Source of the DNA: an uncultured Anaerolineales bacterium
Lineage (GTDB): Bacteria; Chloroflexota; Anaerolineae; Anaerolineales; UBA6663
NCBI GenBank assembly: GCA_937952305.1
Contig: CALFZO010000029.1
Span: forward strand, 1-64,000
Direction of reading: 5' to 3'
DNA: 64,000 bases
Positions 25,686 through 34,307 of the stretch are shown one piece after another; the first letter of the stretch is position 1, and every line of letters starts with the position of its first letter. The translations under genes and the position numbers were made by a program. The notes beneath the pieces were generated by a model, which worked only from the letters and a program-made list of their open reading frames with translations, was not told the DNA's origin and searched no databases.

Positions 25686-25714
25686 TTGACGGGTTGGGCG
25701 GGCTGCATTAGACT
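25686..25714 (+). promoter_or_regulatory. Candidate promoter of the epimerase-GNAT-menC unit
   Basis: TTGACG and TAGACT are separated by exactly 17 bp. The start codon is about 143 bp further on, implying a long leader. Confidence 0.5.
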
Positions 25715-25759
25715 TCAGCGCGCTTTGGGCGCGGCCCGCTGGGGCGGCCCGCCTGGCTT

Positions 25760-25806
25760 CATTGCCTGTCCATCCTTCTCCGACGGACAGGCCACCTCTG
25801 GCAATG
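25760..25806 (+). promoter_or_regulatory. Structured leader with competing hairpins
   Basis: CATTGCC (25760) can pair with GGCAATG (25800), while GCCTGTCC (25764) can pair with GGACAGGC (25785). The two stems share GCC at 25764-25766, so they compete. The element lies between the promoter and the start at 25857. Confidence 0.35.
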
Positions 25807-25856
25807 CCTCTCTTTCTCGCCACAGTCCAGCTGGCTCCCGCCTGGGGACGGCCGGC

Positions 25857-26786
25857 ATGATCCTGGTCACCGGCGCCACCGGTTTTGTCGGCCGCGCCCT
25901 GCTGCCGCGTCTGACCGAGGCTGGCTATGCCGTGCGCTGCCTGGTGCGCGCCTCGCGCCAGACGCCGCGCCTGCCCACCGGCCTGCCGGTGCAGTTGGCC
26001 ATCGGCAGCCTGGAAGACCCGCGCGCGCTCCGGTCGGCCCTGGCCGGCGTGGAGACGGTCATCCACCTGGCCGGCGTGGAGTGGCGCGGCCGCCACGGCG
26101 ATCTGCTGGCCGTGGACGTCAACGGCACGCGCGCCCTGGTGGAGGCCGCCCGCGAGGCCGGCGTCAGCCGCCTGGTCTACCTCTCGCACCTGGGCGCCGA
26201 CCGGGCTTCGGCGTATCCGGTGCTCAAGGCCAAGGGCATCGCCGAGGAGTTCATCCGCCAGAGCGGGCTGCGCTATACGATCTTCCGCTCGGCGCTGCTG
26301 TACGGGCGCGAGGACGTGCTCATCAACACGCTGGCCGCCGTCATCCGCGTCAGCCCGGGCGTGCTGCTGCTGCCCGGTGACGGCCGGACGACCCTGCAGC
26401 CGCTCTGGGTGGACGACCTGGCGACCTGCCTGGAGTGGAGCCTGGCTGAGACCGCGGCCCTGGACCAGACCCTGTCGGTGGGCGGGCCGGAGTTCGTCAC
26501 CCTGCCGCAGCTGACCCGCATCATCATGGACAAGATCGGCGTGCAGCGCGCCCAGTTGAACGCCAGCCCGGTGCTGCTGCGCGCCGGGGCGTGGTTCCTG
26601 GAGCAGACCTTGCCGCGCTCGCCACTCACCACGCGCTGGCTGGATTATCTGGCCGTCAACCACCTGTGCGAGCTCACCAGCGTCACGCGCTATTTCGGGC
26701 TCAAACCCGCGCGCCTGGAGCCCACGCTCGATTATCTGAAGCAGCGCCGCTGGTGGGGCGAGGTGATGCGCCTGGTGCGCGGTTGA
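25857..26786 (+). CDS. NAD(P)-dependent epimerase/reductase-like protein (extended SDR)
   Basis: The ATG at 25857 is chosen because the Rossmann strand begins at once (MILVTGATGFVGRALLP). The 309-residue product carries the atypical SDR glycine motif GATGFVG, a strand ending VIHLAG and the substrate segment YLSHLGADRASAYPVLKAKG. It lacks the classic YxxxK and resembles the NDUFA9/NmrA-like atypical SDRs, some of which bind quinone-enzyme complexes. Function is not fixed; a reductase, epimerase or redox sensor is possible. It is followed 66 bp later by the GNAT gene on the same strand. Confidence 0.8.
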   Translation: MILVTGATGFVGRALLPRLTEAGYAVRCLVRASRQTPRLPTGLPVQLAIGSLEDPRALRSALAGVETVIHLAGVEWRGRHGDLLAVDVNGTRALVEAAREAGVSRLVYLSHLGADRASAYPVLKAKGIAEEFIRQSGLRYTIFRSALLYGREDVLINTLAAVIRVSPGVLLLPGDGRTTLQPLWVDDLATCLEWSLAETAALDQTLSVGGPEFVTLPQLTRIIMDKIGVQRAQLNASPVLLRAGAWFLEQTLPRSPLTTRWLDYLAVNHLCELTSVTRYFGLKPARLEPTLDYLKQRRWWGEVMRLVRG

Positions 26787-26852
26787 GGCCGCCCGGCCGG
26801 GCCTGGATGTGTGGGACAATAGCGGCGTTTACCCCAGCCCCCGACGAGACCC

Positions 26853-27734
26853 ATGACTGACATCGACCTTCGTCCCGTGCAGTCCCACGCCGAATTCGCG
26901 GCGGTGGAAGACGTGCAGCGCGCCGTCTGGCCTGGCAGCGAAACCGACGTCGTGCCGCGCCACCTGCTGAGCACGGCCGCCGCGAACGGCGGCCTGGTCA
27001 TCGGCGCTTTTGTCGGCGGCCAACTGGCCGGGTTCGTCTTCGGTTTTCTGGGCACAGACAGCGCTGAGGGCGGCCGCCCGGCCCTGACCCAGCTCAAGCA
27101 CTGCTCGCACATGCTTGGCGTCCGGCCGGAATACCGCGACCAGGACATCGGCTACCGCCTCAAGCTGGCGCAGCGCGACTTCGTCCTGGGCCAGGGTGTG
27201 CGGCTGGTGACCTGGACGTATGACCCGCTCGAGTCGCGCAACGCGCGCCTCAACATCGCCCGGCTGGGCGCCGTCTGCCGCACCTACAAGCGCAACGTCT
27301 ACGGCGCGATGGCCGACGACTTGAACGCCGGCCTGCCGTCTGACCGCTTCCAGGTGGATTGGTGGGTGACGTCGGCGCGCGTGCGGGAGCGCCTGCTCGG
27401 CCAGCGCGCCCAACTGGTGCTGGATTCGTTCCTGTCAGCCGGCGGCGAGATCCTCAACCCCACCCAAGCCGCCCCAGACGACGGCCTGCCGCGGCCGCCG
27501 CGCCGCCTGGCCGAGCCGACCGGCACCTTCGCCCTGATCGAGATCCCGCGCGACTTTCAGGCCCTCAAAGCCCAGGACCCGGACCTGGCCCAGGAGTGGC
27601 GCGCCCACACGCGGGCGTTGTTTGAGGGCGCCTTCGCCCAGGGCTACCTGGTGACGGACTTCTTCAGCGAAGTCTGGGAGGGGCGGCTGCGGTCCTTCTA
27701 CGCGCTGTCCTACGGCGACGTGCGCACCGAGTGA
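26853..27734 (+). CDS. GNAT-superfamily acyltransferase (COG3375-like)
   Basis: The 293-residue protein has a GNAT-like N-terminal half: substrate entry RPVQSHAEFAAVEDVQRAVWPG, a central strand GLVIGAFVGGQLAGFVFGF and the CoA-pocket region LGVRPEYRDQDIGYRLKLAQRD. LVTWTYDPLESRNARLNIARLG is characteristic of the COG3375 group. Members of that group are often next to menC-like enolase-superfamily genes, exactly as here (next gene 76 bp downstream). Acyl donor and acceptor are unknown; N-acylation of an amino acid handled by the next enzyme is a plausible inference. Confidence 0.8.
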   Translation: MTDIDLRPVQSHAEFAAVEDVQRAVWPGSETDVVPRHLLSTAAANGGLVIGAFVGGQLAGFVFGFLGTDSAEGGRPALTQLKHCSHMLGVRPEYRDQDIGYRLKLAQRDFVLGQGVRLVTWTYDPLESRNARLNIARLGAVCRTYKRNVYGAMADDLNAGLPSDRFQVDWWVTSARVRERLLGQRAQLVLDSFLSAGGEILNPTQAAPDDGLPRPPRRLAEPTGTFALIEIPRDFQALKAQDPDLAQEWRAHTRALFEGAFAQGYLVTDFFSEVWEGRLRSFYALSYGDVRTE

Positions 27735-27810
27735 CGCGGGCGCCGCGGGTTGGCGTGGTATCATCCCGGCGGCGGGCAGGCCCGTCCGCCCTCACAAGCC
27801 TAACAGCTTC

Positions 27811-28920
27811 ATGCACCTCGAACAGATCACCCTGCGCCATATCCGCATGCCGTACCGCTCGCCGTTCCAGACCTCGCGCTGGATCGAGCACGACCATGAG
27901 TGCGTGATCGTGGAGGCCCGCGCCGACGGGCTGACGGGCTGGGGCGAGTGCGTGGCCACGGCCATCCCCAGCTATTCTTACGAGTCCACTCAGACCAACT
28001 GGCACGTGCTCACAGACTTCCTGATCCCGACCGTGCTGGCCGCGGATCTGGACGATGTCCCGGCCTACCGCGCCGCGGTCGCGCACATCAGCGGCCACAA
28101 CATGGCCAAGGCCGGGCTGGAGATGGCGCTGTGGGACCTGTTCGCGCGGCGCGCCGGCGTCTCCCTGCAGGCGCTGCTGGGCGGCCGCGGCGACCGCGTG
28201 AAGGTGGGCGTCTCGGTGGGTATCCAGGCGACGCCCGAGAAGCTGCTGGAGGTCGTCAACGGCTATCTGGCCGACGGCTACCAGCGCGTCAAACTCAAGA
28301 TCAAACCGGGCCGCGACGTGAGCGAGGCCGCCATCATCCGGCGCCACCACCCGGACCTGCTGCTGCAGGCCGACGGCAACTCGGTCTACCGCCTGGGCGA
28401 CGCCGAGCACCTGAAGGAACTGGACGCGTTCAACCTGCTGCTGCTGGAGCAGCCGCTGGCCGACGACGACATCATCGACCATGCCAAGCTGCAGCCGCAG
28501 CTGCAGACGCCGGTCTGCCTGGACGAGAGCATCACGTCGGTGGAGCACGCGCGCTGGGCGCTGGAGCTGGGGGCCTGCCGGATCATCAACATCAAGCCCG
28601 GCCGGGTGGGGGGCATGCACGAGGCCAAGCGCATCCACGACTATTGCCACGCGCGCGGTGTGCCGGTGTGGATGGGCGGCATGCTGGAGACCGGCATCGG
28701 CCGGGCCGCCAACGTGGCCGTGGCCTCGCTGCCGGGCTTCACGCTGCCGGGCGATATCTCGGCCTCGCGCCGCTATTACTTCGACGATATTGTGGAGAAG
28801 CCGTTTGAGCTCAACCCGGACAGCACGCTGTCGGTGCCGACCGGGCCGGGCCTGGGGATCACGGTCAGTGAGCCGGCGCTGCAGGCGGTGACGCTGCGCG
28901 CCGAGACGTACCGGCGCTAA
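27811..28920 (+). CDS. menC: o-Succinylbenzoate synthase / N-acylamino acid racemase family enzyme
   Basis: This 369-residue enolase-superfamily enzyme has the paired Lys motif RVKLKIKPG. Metal ligands lie in LLLQADGNS (Asp), LLLLEQPLADDD (Glu) and PVCLDESI (Asp), and the second catalytic Lys is in IINIKPGRVGG. This MenC/NSAR branch either makes o-succinylbenzoate for menaquinone or racemises N-acylamino acids, and often does both. No other men genes adjoin it, but the GNAT neighbour would fit N-acylamino acid metabolism. The symbol is therefore provisional. Its stop overlaps the end of the convergent HEAT gene by 4 bp. Confidence 0.85.
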   Translation: MHLEQITLRHIRMPYRSPFQTSRWIEHDHECVIVEARADGLTGWGECVATAIPSYSYESTQTNWHVLTDFLIPTVLAADLDDVPAYRAAVAHISGHNMAKAGLEMALWDLFARRAGVSLQALLGGRGDRVKVGVSVGIQATPEKLLEVVNGYLADGYQRVKLKIKPGRDVSEAAIIRRHHPDLLLQADGNSVYRLGDAEHLKELDAFNLLLLEQPLADDDIIDHAKLQPQLQTPVCLDESITSVEHARWALELGACRIINIKPGRVGGMHEAKRIHDYCHARGVPVWMGGMLETGIGRAANVAVASLPGFTLPGDISASRRYYFDDIVEKPFELNPDSTLSVPTGPGLGITVSEPALQAVTLRAETYRR

Positions 28921-31301
28921 GCGGCGGCCAGCGCCGCCAGCGCTTCTTCGGCCGCGCGCCGGACGCGGTGGTCGGTGTCGCGCAGCATCTGCTTGAGCGT
29001 GGGCTGCGCGTGCCGGTCGCGGGCCTGGCCGAGCGCCTGGGCCGCCGCCACGCGCAATTCCGGGTCGGCGGAGCGGGCCGTGGCCAGCAGCACGCGCAGG
29101 CCGATCTCGCCCATCCCCAACAGCCGGGCGCGCGCCTCGGCCCCGGCCACCGCGTGCGTCAGCGCATCGGCCAGCGCCTCGCCGGCGCTGTGCGTCCCCA
29201 GGTGCGCCAGCGCCTCGCCCGCGCGGCGGCGTACTTCGGCGGCCGGATCGCGCAGCAACAGCTCCAGCGCGTTCAAGCCCTCGTCTGAGCCCAACTCGCC
29301 CAGCACCGAACCGATTTCGGCCCGCACGCCCTCCACCGGGTCATGCGCCAAAAGGGTGAGCGCGTCCACGGCCGACGCCCCGGCCACGAGCGCCAGGGTC
29401 CGCGCCGCGGTCCGGCGCACCTCCGGATCAGGGTCCTGGGTCAGGTCGGCCACCGGCGCGATCGGGGCCTGCCCGCGCTGCGGTTGCAGCGCCAGCAGCG
29501 CCGCCAGCCGGACCTGCGGCTCGGCGTCCTGCAGGCCGCGCGCCACGATTTCGATCGCGCGGGCATCGTCCAGCCGCCCGCACACATCCAGGGCCATGCG
29601 CCGCACCCAATGATCGCGGTCCTGGGCCAGCTCGCGCAGCGGCGGATAGATGCGGGCGTCGCGCAGCCGGCCGAGGGCGCCCGCCAGCGACCAGCGCACG
29701 CGCCACTCCGGGTCGCGGGTCAGCGGCACCAGCGCCGCGACGACGCGGCTGTCCTGGATGCTGCTCAGGGCGTGGATGGCTTTCTGGCGCACCAGCCAAT
29801 CCCGGTCGCCCAGCGCTTCAATGAGGACGTTGACGGCCCGGCGTCCGCGCACGCGCGCCAGCGCATCGGCGGCCGGCCGGCGGATGGTGTCGTCCGGCAG
29901 CCGCATGGCGTTGAGCAGGATGCTGACCGCGGCTTCGTCGCCCAGCAGGCTGAGGGCCTGCGCCGCCGCCCAGCGCAGCGCGCCGACGCCCTTGCTCTCG
30001 TACAGGTAGCGCTGCAGATAGGCCTTGAGCTCATCCACGGCGGCCGGCGCCGTGATCTGCTCGATGACGGCCAGCGCGGCCTCGCGCGTGGCTGGGTCGG
30101 TAACGGCTTGCAGCAGGCCGGCGTAGGCGGCTTCGCCGCCGAGAGCGCCCAGCGCGCGCAAGACGGCCAGGCGCACGCCCATCTGCGAGTCGCGCAGATA
30201 TTCGGCCAGCACCGGCGCCACGCTCTGGTCGCCCACCAGGCCGATCAGTTCCACGGCCCGCTCGCGCAGGATCGGTTCGGGGCGGGCCAGCGCCGTGATC
30301 AGGACGGGCAGGGCGGTGGCGCCGAAGCGCAGGCTGGCCTCCATGGCCGCGTCTCGGATGGGGTCGTCGGCGCTGTGCAGGGCTTCCAGCAGGTCGGACA
30401 GCGCCTCCGGCCGGCCCAGCCAGCCGAGCAGGTGGGCGGCGTAGGCGCTGTTGGGAACCAGCCGCGCGGCCAGCTCGCGGCGCAGGGGTTCGAGCGGGAT
30501 CTGCGCTTGGAGCTGGGCGGCCCGCGGCGAACTATGGTTCGGCCCGGTCGGCTCCATGACGATCTTGAACAGCGCCTCCAGGCTGGCGGCGCGCACGGCT
30601 TCGTTGCCGTCGTCCAGGGCGATCACCAGCTCGGCGACGGCGTCGGCATGGCCGATGTTGCCCAGGGCCTTGATCACCGACGGCCGCGTCCAGGCGTCCT
30701 GCTTCATCAGCGTGATCAGCGGCCCGACGGCGCGCTCGTCGGCCAGGCGGCTGAGGGCGTCGATGGCGGCGTGGCGCATCCAGAAATCGCCGTGCGCGGC
30801 GGCGTCCAGCAGGGCCGGCGTCGCCTCGGCCTGGCCCAGCCGGCCCAAAGACTGGGCGGCGGCCCGGCGCACGTTGGGGAATTCGGCCGCGTCCTCCAGC
30901 CGTTCGATCAGGGCCGGGACGGCGTCCGGGTGGACCAGGTCACCCAGGATTTCGGCCGCCCACTGGCGCACCTCCGGTGAGGCGTGGCGCAGGCTGTGCA
31001 CCGGCATCTCCGGGTCTGAGCGGCTGATATCGAGCAGCACGCTCAGCGCGCCGTTGCGGCGCAGCGGGTTGGTCTCCAGCAGCACCTTCACCAGCAGCGG
31101 GATCTGGTCCGGCTGGCGCTGCTGGACGAGCGCCTGGATCACGGCCTCCTGCACCGCCACATTGGGGTCGCCGAGCGCGCCGAGCAGGACCTCGGTGGCG
31201 AGCGGGGAGGCGTGCTGGCCCAGGAAGGCCGCGGCCTCACAGCGGCGGGCGGAGTCCGGGCCGCTCAGGGCGCTCAGGGCTTCGCTGACAGTGCTAACCA
31301 C
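28917..31301 (-). CDS. HEAT-repeat (PBS lyase-type) scaffold protein
   Basis: The 794-residue protein is built almost entirely of about two dozen HEAT repeats of roughly 30 residues. The recurrent core reads like VRRAAAQSLGRLG or VRLAVLRALGALG. The repeats form a right-handed solenoid used for protein-protein contacts. No signal peptide, membrane helix or catalytic motif is visible, so it is probably a cytoplasmic scaffold. It starts inside the last 8 bp of the upstream pseudo-receiver-GGDEF gene, implying coupled expression and perhaps interaction with it. Confidence 0.9.
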   Translation of the reverse strand: MVSTVSEALSALSGPDSARRCEAAAFLGQHASPLATEVLLGALGDPNVAVQEAVIQALVQQRQPDQIPLLVKVLLETNPLRRNGALSVLLDISRSDPEMPVHSLRHASPEVRQWAAEILGDLVHPDAVPALIERLEDAAEFPNVRRAAAQSLGRLGQAEATPALLDAAAHGDFWMRHAAIDALSRLADERAVGPLITLMKQDAWTRPSVIKALGNIGHADAVAELVIALDDGNEAVRAASLEALFKIVMEPTGPNHSSPRAAQLQAQIPLEPLRRELAARLVPNSAYAAHLLGWLGRPEALSDLLEALHSADDPIRDAAMEASLRFGATALPVLITALARPEPILRERAVELIGLVGDQSVAPVLAEYLRDSQMGVRLAVLRALGALGGEAAYAGLLQAVTDPATREAALAVIEQITAPAAVDELKAYLQRYLYESKGVGALRWAAAQALSLLGDEAAVSILLNAMRLPDDTIRRPAADALARVRGRRAVNVLIEALGDRDWLVRQKAIHALSSIQDSRVVAALVPLTRDPEWRVRWSLAGALGRLRDARIYPPLRELAQDRDHWVRRMALDVCGRLDDARAIEIVARGLQDAEPQVRLAALLALQPQRGQAPIAPVADLTQDPDPEVRRTAARTLALVAGASAVDALTLLAHDPVEGVRAEIGSVLGELGSDEGLNALELLLRDPAAEVRRRAGEALAHLGTHSAGEALADALTHAVAGAEARARLLGMGEIGLRVLLATARSADPELRVAAAQALGQARDRHAQPTLKQMLRDTDHRVRRAAEEALAALAAA

Positions 31302-32244
31302 GGCGCTGGTCCTTGACGTAGGCGCTGCCGCCCCGGATCTTGGCGAAGTGCTTGAGCTCGGCGCCCAACTCGCCCACCTCCCAATGGCTGGTGATGGGCC
31401 GATGCTCGTTGTGGACGATCGCCACGATCACGCTCAGGATCGGGAACTTGCGGATCATGCCCTGGCGGTCTTTGGCCGTGATGTAGCCGCGCTGCCGGTC
31501 GAGCGGTGTGTACAGCTCCGGCGCCTGGCGGTCGAACTCCTGGATCAGGCGTTGGGCGATTGCCTCGGCGCAGCCCGGCGTCGTGATGACCACGAAGTCA
31601 TCGCCGCCCACGTGGCCGGCCAGGTCCGACGGGTTGCCGGCCTCGGCGACGGCGGCGCTGACCAGGGTGGCCAGCAGCCGGATGGCCTCGTCACCGGCCG
31701 GAAAGCCGTAGACGTCGTTGTAGGATTTGAAATGGTTGAGGTCGATGTACAGGACCGCGAACGGGCCGCCGCTGGCGGTGGCCAGCCGCCGGATCTCGTG
31801 CTCGATGATCAGGTTGCCGGGCAGGCCGGTGAGGGGGTTCTGGGCCGGCTTGAGTTGGGCGCGGCGGATGTGGGCCTGGACGCGCGCCACCAGCTCGCGA
31901 TAGTCAAACGGCCGCACCAGGAAGTCGTCGGCGCCGCCTTCCAGCGCTTCGACGATGGTGTGCGGCCGGGTGTGCCCGGACGTCAGCAGGCAGGGCACGT
32001 GCCGGGTGCGGCTCTCCTGGGCCAGTTGGCGGCAGACGTGCAGGCCGGTCTGGTCCGGCAATTGAGCCGCGCACACGACCATGGCCGGCGGGTTCTGCTG
32101 GGCGAGCTGCAGGCCGTGCGCGGCGGTGCGGGCCGTGGTAACCCGCAGCCCGGCCCGCTCCAGGTTGGCGCGGATCAGGCGCAGGGTGACGTCGTCGTCG
32201 TCGATGACCAGCACGGTGCTGGCCGGCGTTTCTGGCGCGGACAT
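31294..32244 (-). CDS. Pseudo-receiver-GGDEF domain protein
   Basis: The 316-residue protein has a receiver-like domain (about 9-125) and a GGDEF domain (about 135-300). The acidic pocket DDDD (15-18) is present, but the phosphoacceptor is Ala59 (VVCAAQLPD) and the conserved Lys is Arg (VRPF), so it is unlikely to be phosphorylated. The GGDEF half has NPLTGLPGN, the metal-site DLNHFKSYND and the active-site loop GGDDF, a conservative variant of GGDEF. It may make cyclic di-GMP or bind GTP. The segment after the loop is rather divergent. Co-expression with the HEAT scaffold suggests a signalling complex. Confidence 0.85.
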   Translation of the reverse strand: MSAPETPASTVLVIDDDDVTLRLIRANLERAGLRVTTARTAAHGLQLAQQNPPAMVVCAAQLPDQTGLHVCRQLAQESRTRHVPCLLTSGHTRPHTIVEALEGGADDFLVRPFDYRELVARVQAHIRRAQLKPAQNPLTGLPGNLIIEHEIRRLATASGGPFAVLYIDLNHFKSYNDVYGFPAGDEAIRLLATLVSAAVAEAGNPSDLAGHVGGDDFVVITTPGCAEAIAQRLIQEFDRQAPELYTPLDRQRGYITAKDRQGMIRKFPILSVIVAIVHNEHRPITSHWEVGELGAELKHFAKIRGGSAYVKDQRRG

Positions 32245-32315
32245 CTTTGGCTCTTGCGATGGTTACCAGCGCACCATGGCCCCCAGGGTTGGCGCCCGCT
32301 GCGCCGCGGCGGGCA

Positions 32316-32900
32316 TTACCGCATGAACTGCATGATCCAATCGATCGAGTACGCGCCCGCCAGCGCCACCAGGATCATTTTGGGGATCTTGCCCAGGGCG
32401 CACAATATCAGAAAACGCCAGGCCGGCATGCGCAGGGCGCCAGCGGCGACGCCGGCCAGGTCGAAGATGGGCAACGGCAGGAACGCCAGGATGATGATGA
32501 CGATCACGCCGTAGCGCTGCATCCATTCGATCAGGCGGTTATACAGCGCCCGGTTCTCGATGATGGCCTGGCCGCTCCAGCCGGCCAGATAGCCAGACAG
32601 CTCGCCCAGCGTCGCCCCCAGGCCGGCCGCCAGCCCCACGCCCCACGGGTTGAGCCCCAAAGCGCCGGCCCCGGCCACGAAGACCAGGCTCGGCGCCGGC
32701 AGGACGATGGTGGCGCTGGCCAGGATGGACAGCAGGAAGATGCCGGGATAGCCGTAACTCTCCAGGATGTCGGCGCGGTCGCGGATGGAATAGATGAACG
32801 CCGACAGTCCGATGACGAAGGCCAGCATCCCGGCACGCGCCAGTTGCAGACGCCAGGAGACGGGCGGGCGGCCCGAGGAAGGCGGAGGCTGAGCGGTCAT
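32316..32900 (-). CDS. VTT/DedA-family membrane protein
   Basis: The 194-residue protein has four to five hydrophobic helices and the VTT-domain features: re-entrant segment ATIVLPAPSLVFVAGAGALG, the motif GATLGELSGYLAG and LPLPIFDLAGVAAGAL. DedA/VTT proteins act as lipid scramblases or flippases and in membrane homeostasis. The precise lipid is unknown. It lies between the cyclophilin gene and the GGDEF gene on the same strand, separated by 63 and 71 bp, so co-transcription is possible. Confidence 0.85.
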   Translation of the reverse strand: MTAQPPPSSGRPPVSWRLQLARAGMLAFVIGLSAFIYSIRDRADILESYGYPGIFLLSILASATIVLPAPSLVFVAGAGALGLNPWGVGLAAGLGATLGELSGYLAGWSGQAIIENRALYNRLIEWMQRYGVIVIIILAFLPLPIFDLAGVAAGALRMPAWRFLILCALGKIPKMILVALAGAYSIDWIMQFMR

Positions 32901-32963
32901 GCGGCGGCGCAGGCTCCGGGGCGCCGGTGGTGCGCGCCCCGGGCCGGTGGCCTCCGTCGGCAG

Positions 32964-33473
32964 TCAGGCTTCGACAATCTCGATGGCGTTGATCTTGGTC
33001 CCCGGTTCCCGCGCGCGCATGGGATCGCGTTCCGGGATGGCCAAGACCACGTCCAGCCCGGCGACCACCTTGCCGAACACCGAATGGCGGTTGTCCAGGT
33101 GCGGCGTGGGGCCGTGGGTGATAAAGAACTGGCTGCCGTTCGTGTTCGGCCCGGCGTTGGCCATCGACAGGATGCCGGCCGCGTTGTGGCGCAGGGCCGG
33201 ATGGAACTCGTCCTTGAACTTGTAGCCCGGACCGCCCGTGCCGGTGCCGGTCGGGTCGCCGCCCTGGGCCATGAAGCCCTTGATGACGCGGTGGAAGGTC
33301 ACGCCGTCATAGAAATTCTCGCGGGCCAGGAAGACGAAATTGTTGACCGTCAGCGGCACCTTGTCGGCGAAGAGCTCGATCGAAAAGTCGCCCTTGTCCG
33401 TCTTGAAGTTAGCCGTATATTTCTTTTTCGCGTCGATCACCATGGGCGGCGGGGCGGAGTATTGTTTGGGCAC
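32964..33473 (-). CDS. Cyclophilin-type peptidyl-prolyl cis-trans isomerase
   Basis: This enzyme accelerates prolyl isomerisation in protein folding. The cyclophilin core is clear: FYDGVTFHRVIKGFMAQGGD, GTGGPGYKFKDEF, GILSMANAGPNTNGSQFFIT and HSVFGKVVAGLDVV. The catalytic Arg is in FHRV. No signal peptide is visible, so it acts in the cytoplasm. The GTG at 33473 is preferred because AAAGGA lies 6 nt before it. A TTG two codons upstream and an ATG twelve codons into the gene are alternatives. Confidence 0.92.
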   Translation of the reverse strand: MPKQYSAPPPMVIDAKKKYTANFKTDKGDFSIELFADKVPLTVNNFVFLARENFYDGVTFHRVIKGFMAQGGDPTGTGTGGPGYKFKDEFHPALRHNAAGILSMANAGPNTNGSQFFITHGPTPHLDNRHSVFGKVVAGLDVVLAIPERDPMRAREPGTKINAIEIVEA

Positions 33474-33752
33474 AGTCAATCCTTTCTAGGACCCGGCCAG
33501 CCGCGTCGGAGGAGCCCGGCCGCCGCAGCCGGGCCGGGTCTGGCCGAAGGCTGCCGCGCCGCCCACCGCGCGGCCAGCGGGCTGAGGCACATTGGCCAAA
33601 TTGTACAATGGAATCCGCTTTACTTCGTCTGATATGATGGCGTCGTTCTAACCGTGTTCGCGGCGGCGGCCCGGCGCCGGTGCCCGGCCGCGCCGGAGTT
33701 CGACGTCACCGAAACCATCGGCCGCGCGTCTTACTTGGCTGGAACTCCAGTC

Positions 33753-34301
33753 ATGCTGCGCGCCCGGCCCATTTCTGGCCCACTCACTTTGACGGCTCCC
33801 ACCGCCTCGCCGGAACAGCGCGTGACGGCGCTGTTCGAGCGCCTGTATGCCGAGTATGAGACGCCGATACTCAACTACCTGTATCGGCTGCTCGGCGACC
33901 CGGCGCTGGCCCAGGACCTGGTTCAGGAGGCCTTCACGCGCGCCTGGAAGGCGCGGCAGGCCCTGCCCAGCCTGGAGAACCCGCGCGCCTGGCTGTACCG
34001 CATCGCCACTAACCTGGCCCATGACCACGTCCGCCGGGCGCGCCTGTTCAGCTGGCTGCCGCTCTTCGGCGACGAGCCGGCCCTGACCGCCGAACCCGAT
34101 GAGGCCGACCCGCTGGAGGCCCGCCGGATGCGCCGGGCGTTGCTCAAGCTCTCGCCGGATTACCGCGTCCCGCTGGTGCTGTACACGTGCCAGTCCCTGA
34201 GCGTGGCCGAGATCGCGGCCGCCCTCGAAATCTCGTCGGAGGCCGTCAAGCAGCGGCTGGTGCGGGCCCGCCAGCAGCTGCGCCAGGCCTACGGCGACTG
34301 A
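33753..34301 (+). CDS. ECF-type RNA polymerase sigma factor
   Basis: The product has sigma region 2 (LLGDPALAQDLVQEAFTRAW, then LYRIATNLAHDHVRRAR) and region 4 with a helix-turn-helix (LSVAEIAAALEISSEAVKQRL). These are the two domains of group IV sigma factors. The N-terminus is uncertain: the ATG at 33753 gives 182 residues and leads directly into the conserved part. An open frame extends back to a GTG at 33654 without an obvious ribosome-binding site. It is followed 6 bp later by a gene with an anti-sigma zinc-binding motif, the standard cognate arrangement. The inducing signal is unknown. Confidence 0.88.
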   Translation: MLRARPISGPLTLTAPTASPEQRVTALFERLYAEYETPILNYLYRLLGDPALAQDLVQEAFTRAWKARQALPSLENPRAWLYRIATNLAHDHVRRARLFSWLPLFGDEPALTAEPDEADPLEARRMRRALLKLSPDYRVPLVLYTCQSLSVAEIAAALEISSEAVKQRLVRARQQLRQAYGD

Positions 34302-34307
34302 GCGACC

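Noticed and set aside
27811..28920. Certain assignment of the enolase-superfamily enzyme to menaquinone synthesis
   Set aside because: No other men genes are adjacent and the GNAT neighbour fits N-acylamino acid racemase activity equally well, so the role is left open.
29343..32514. Long plus-strand open frames (545 and 687 codons) opposite the HEAT and GGDEF genes
   Set aside because: The minus strand encodes clear HEAT repeats and a GGDEF domain; the plus-strand translations are low-complexity Arg/Gln/Ala-rich.
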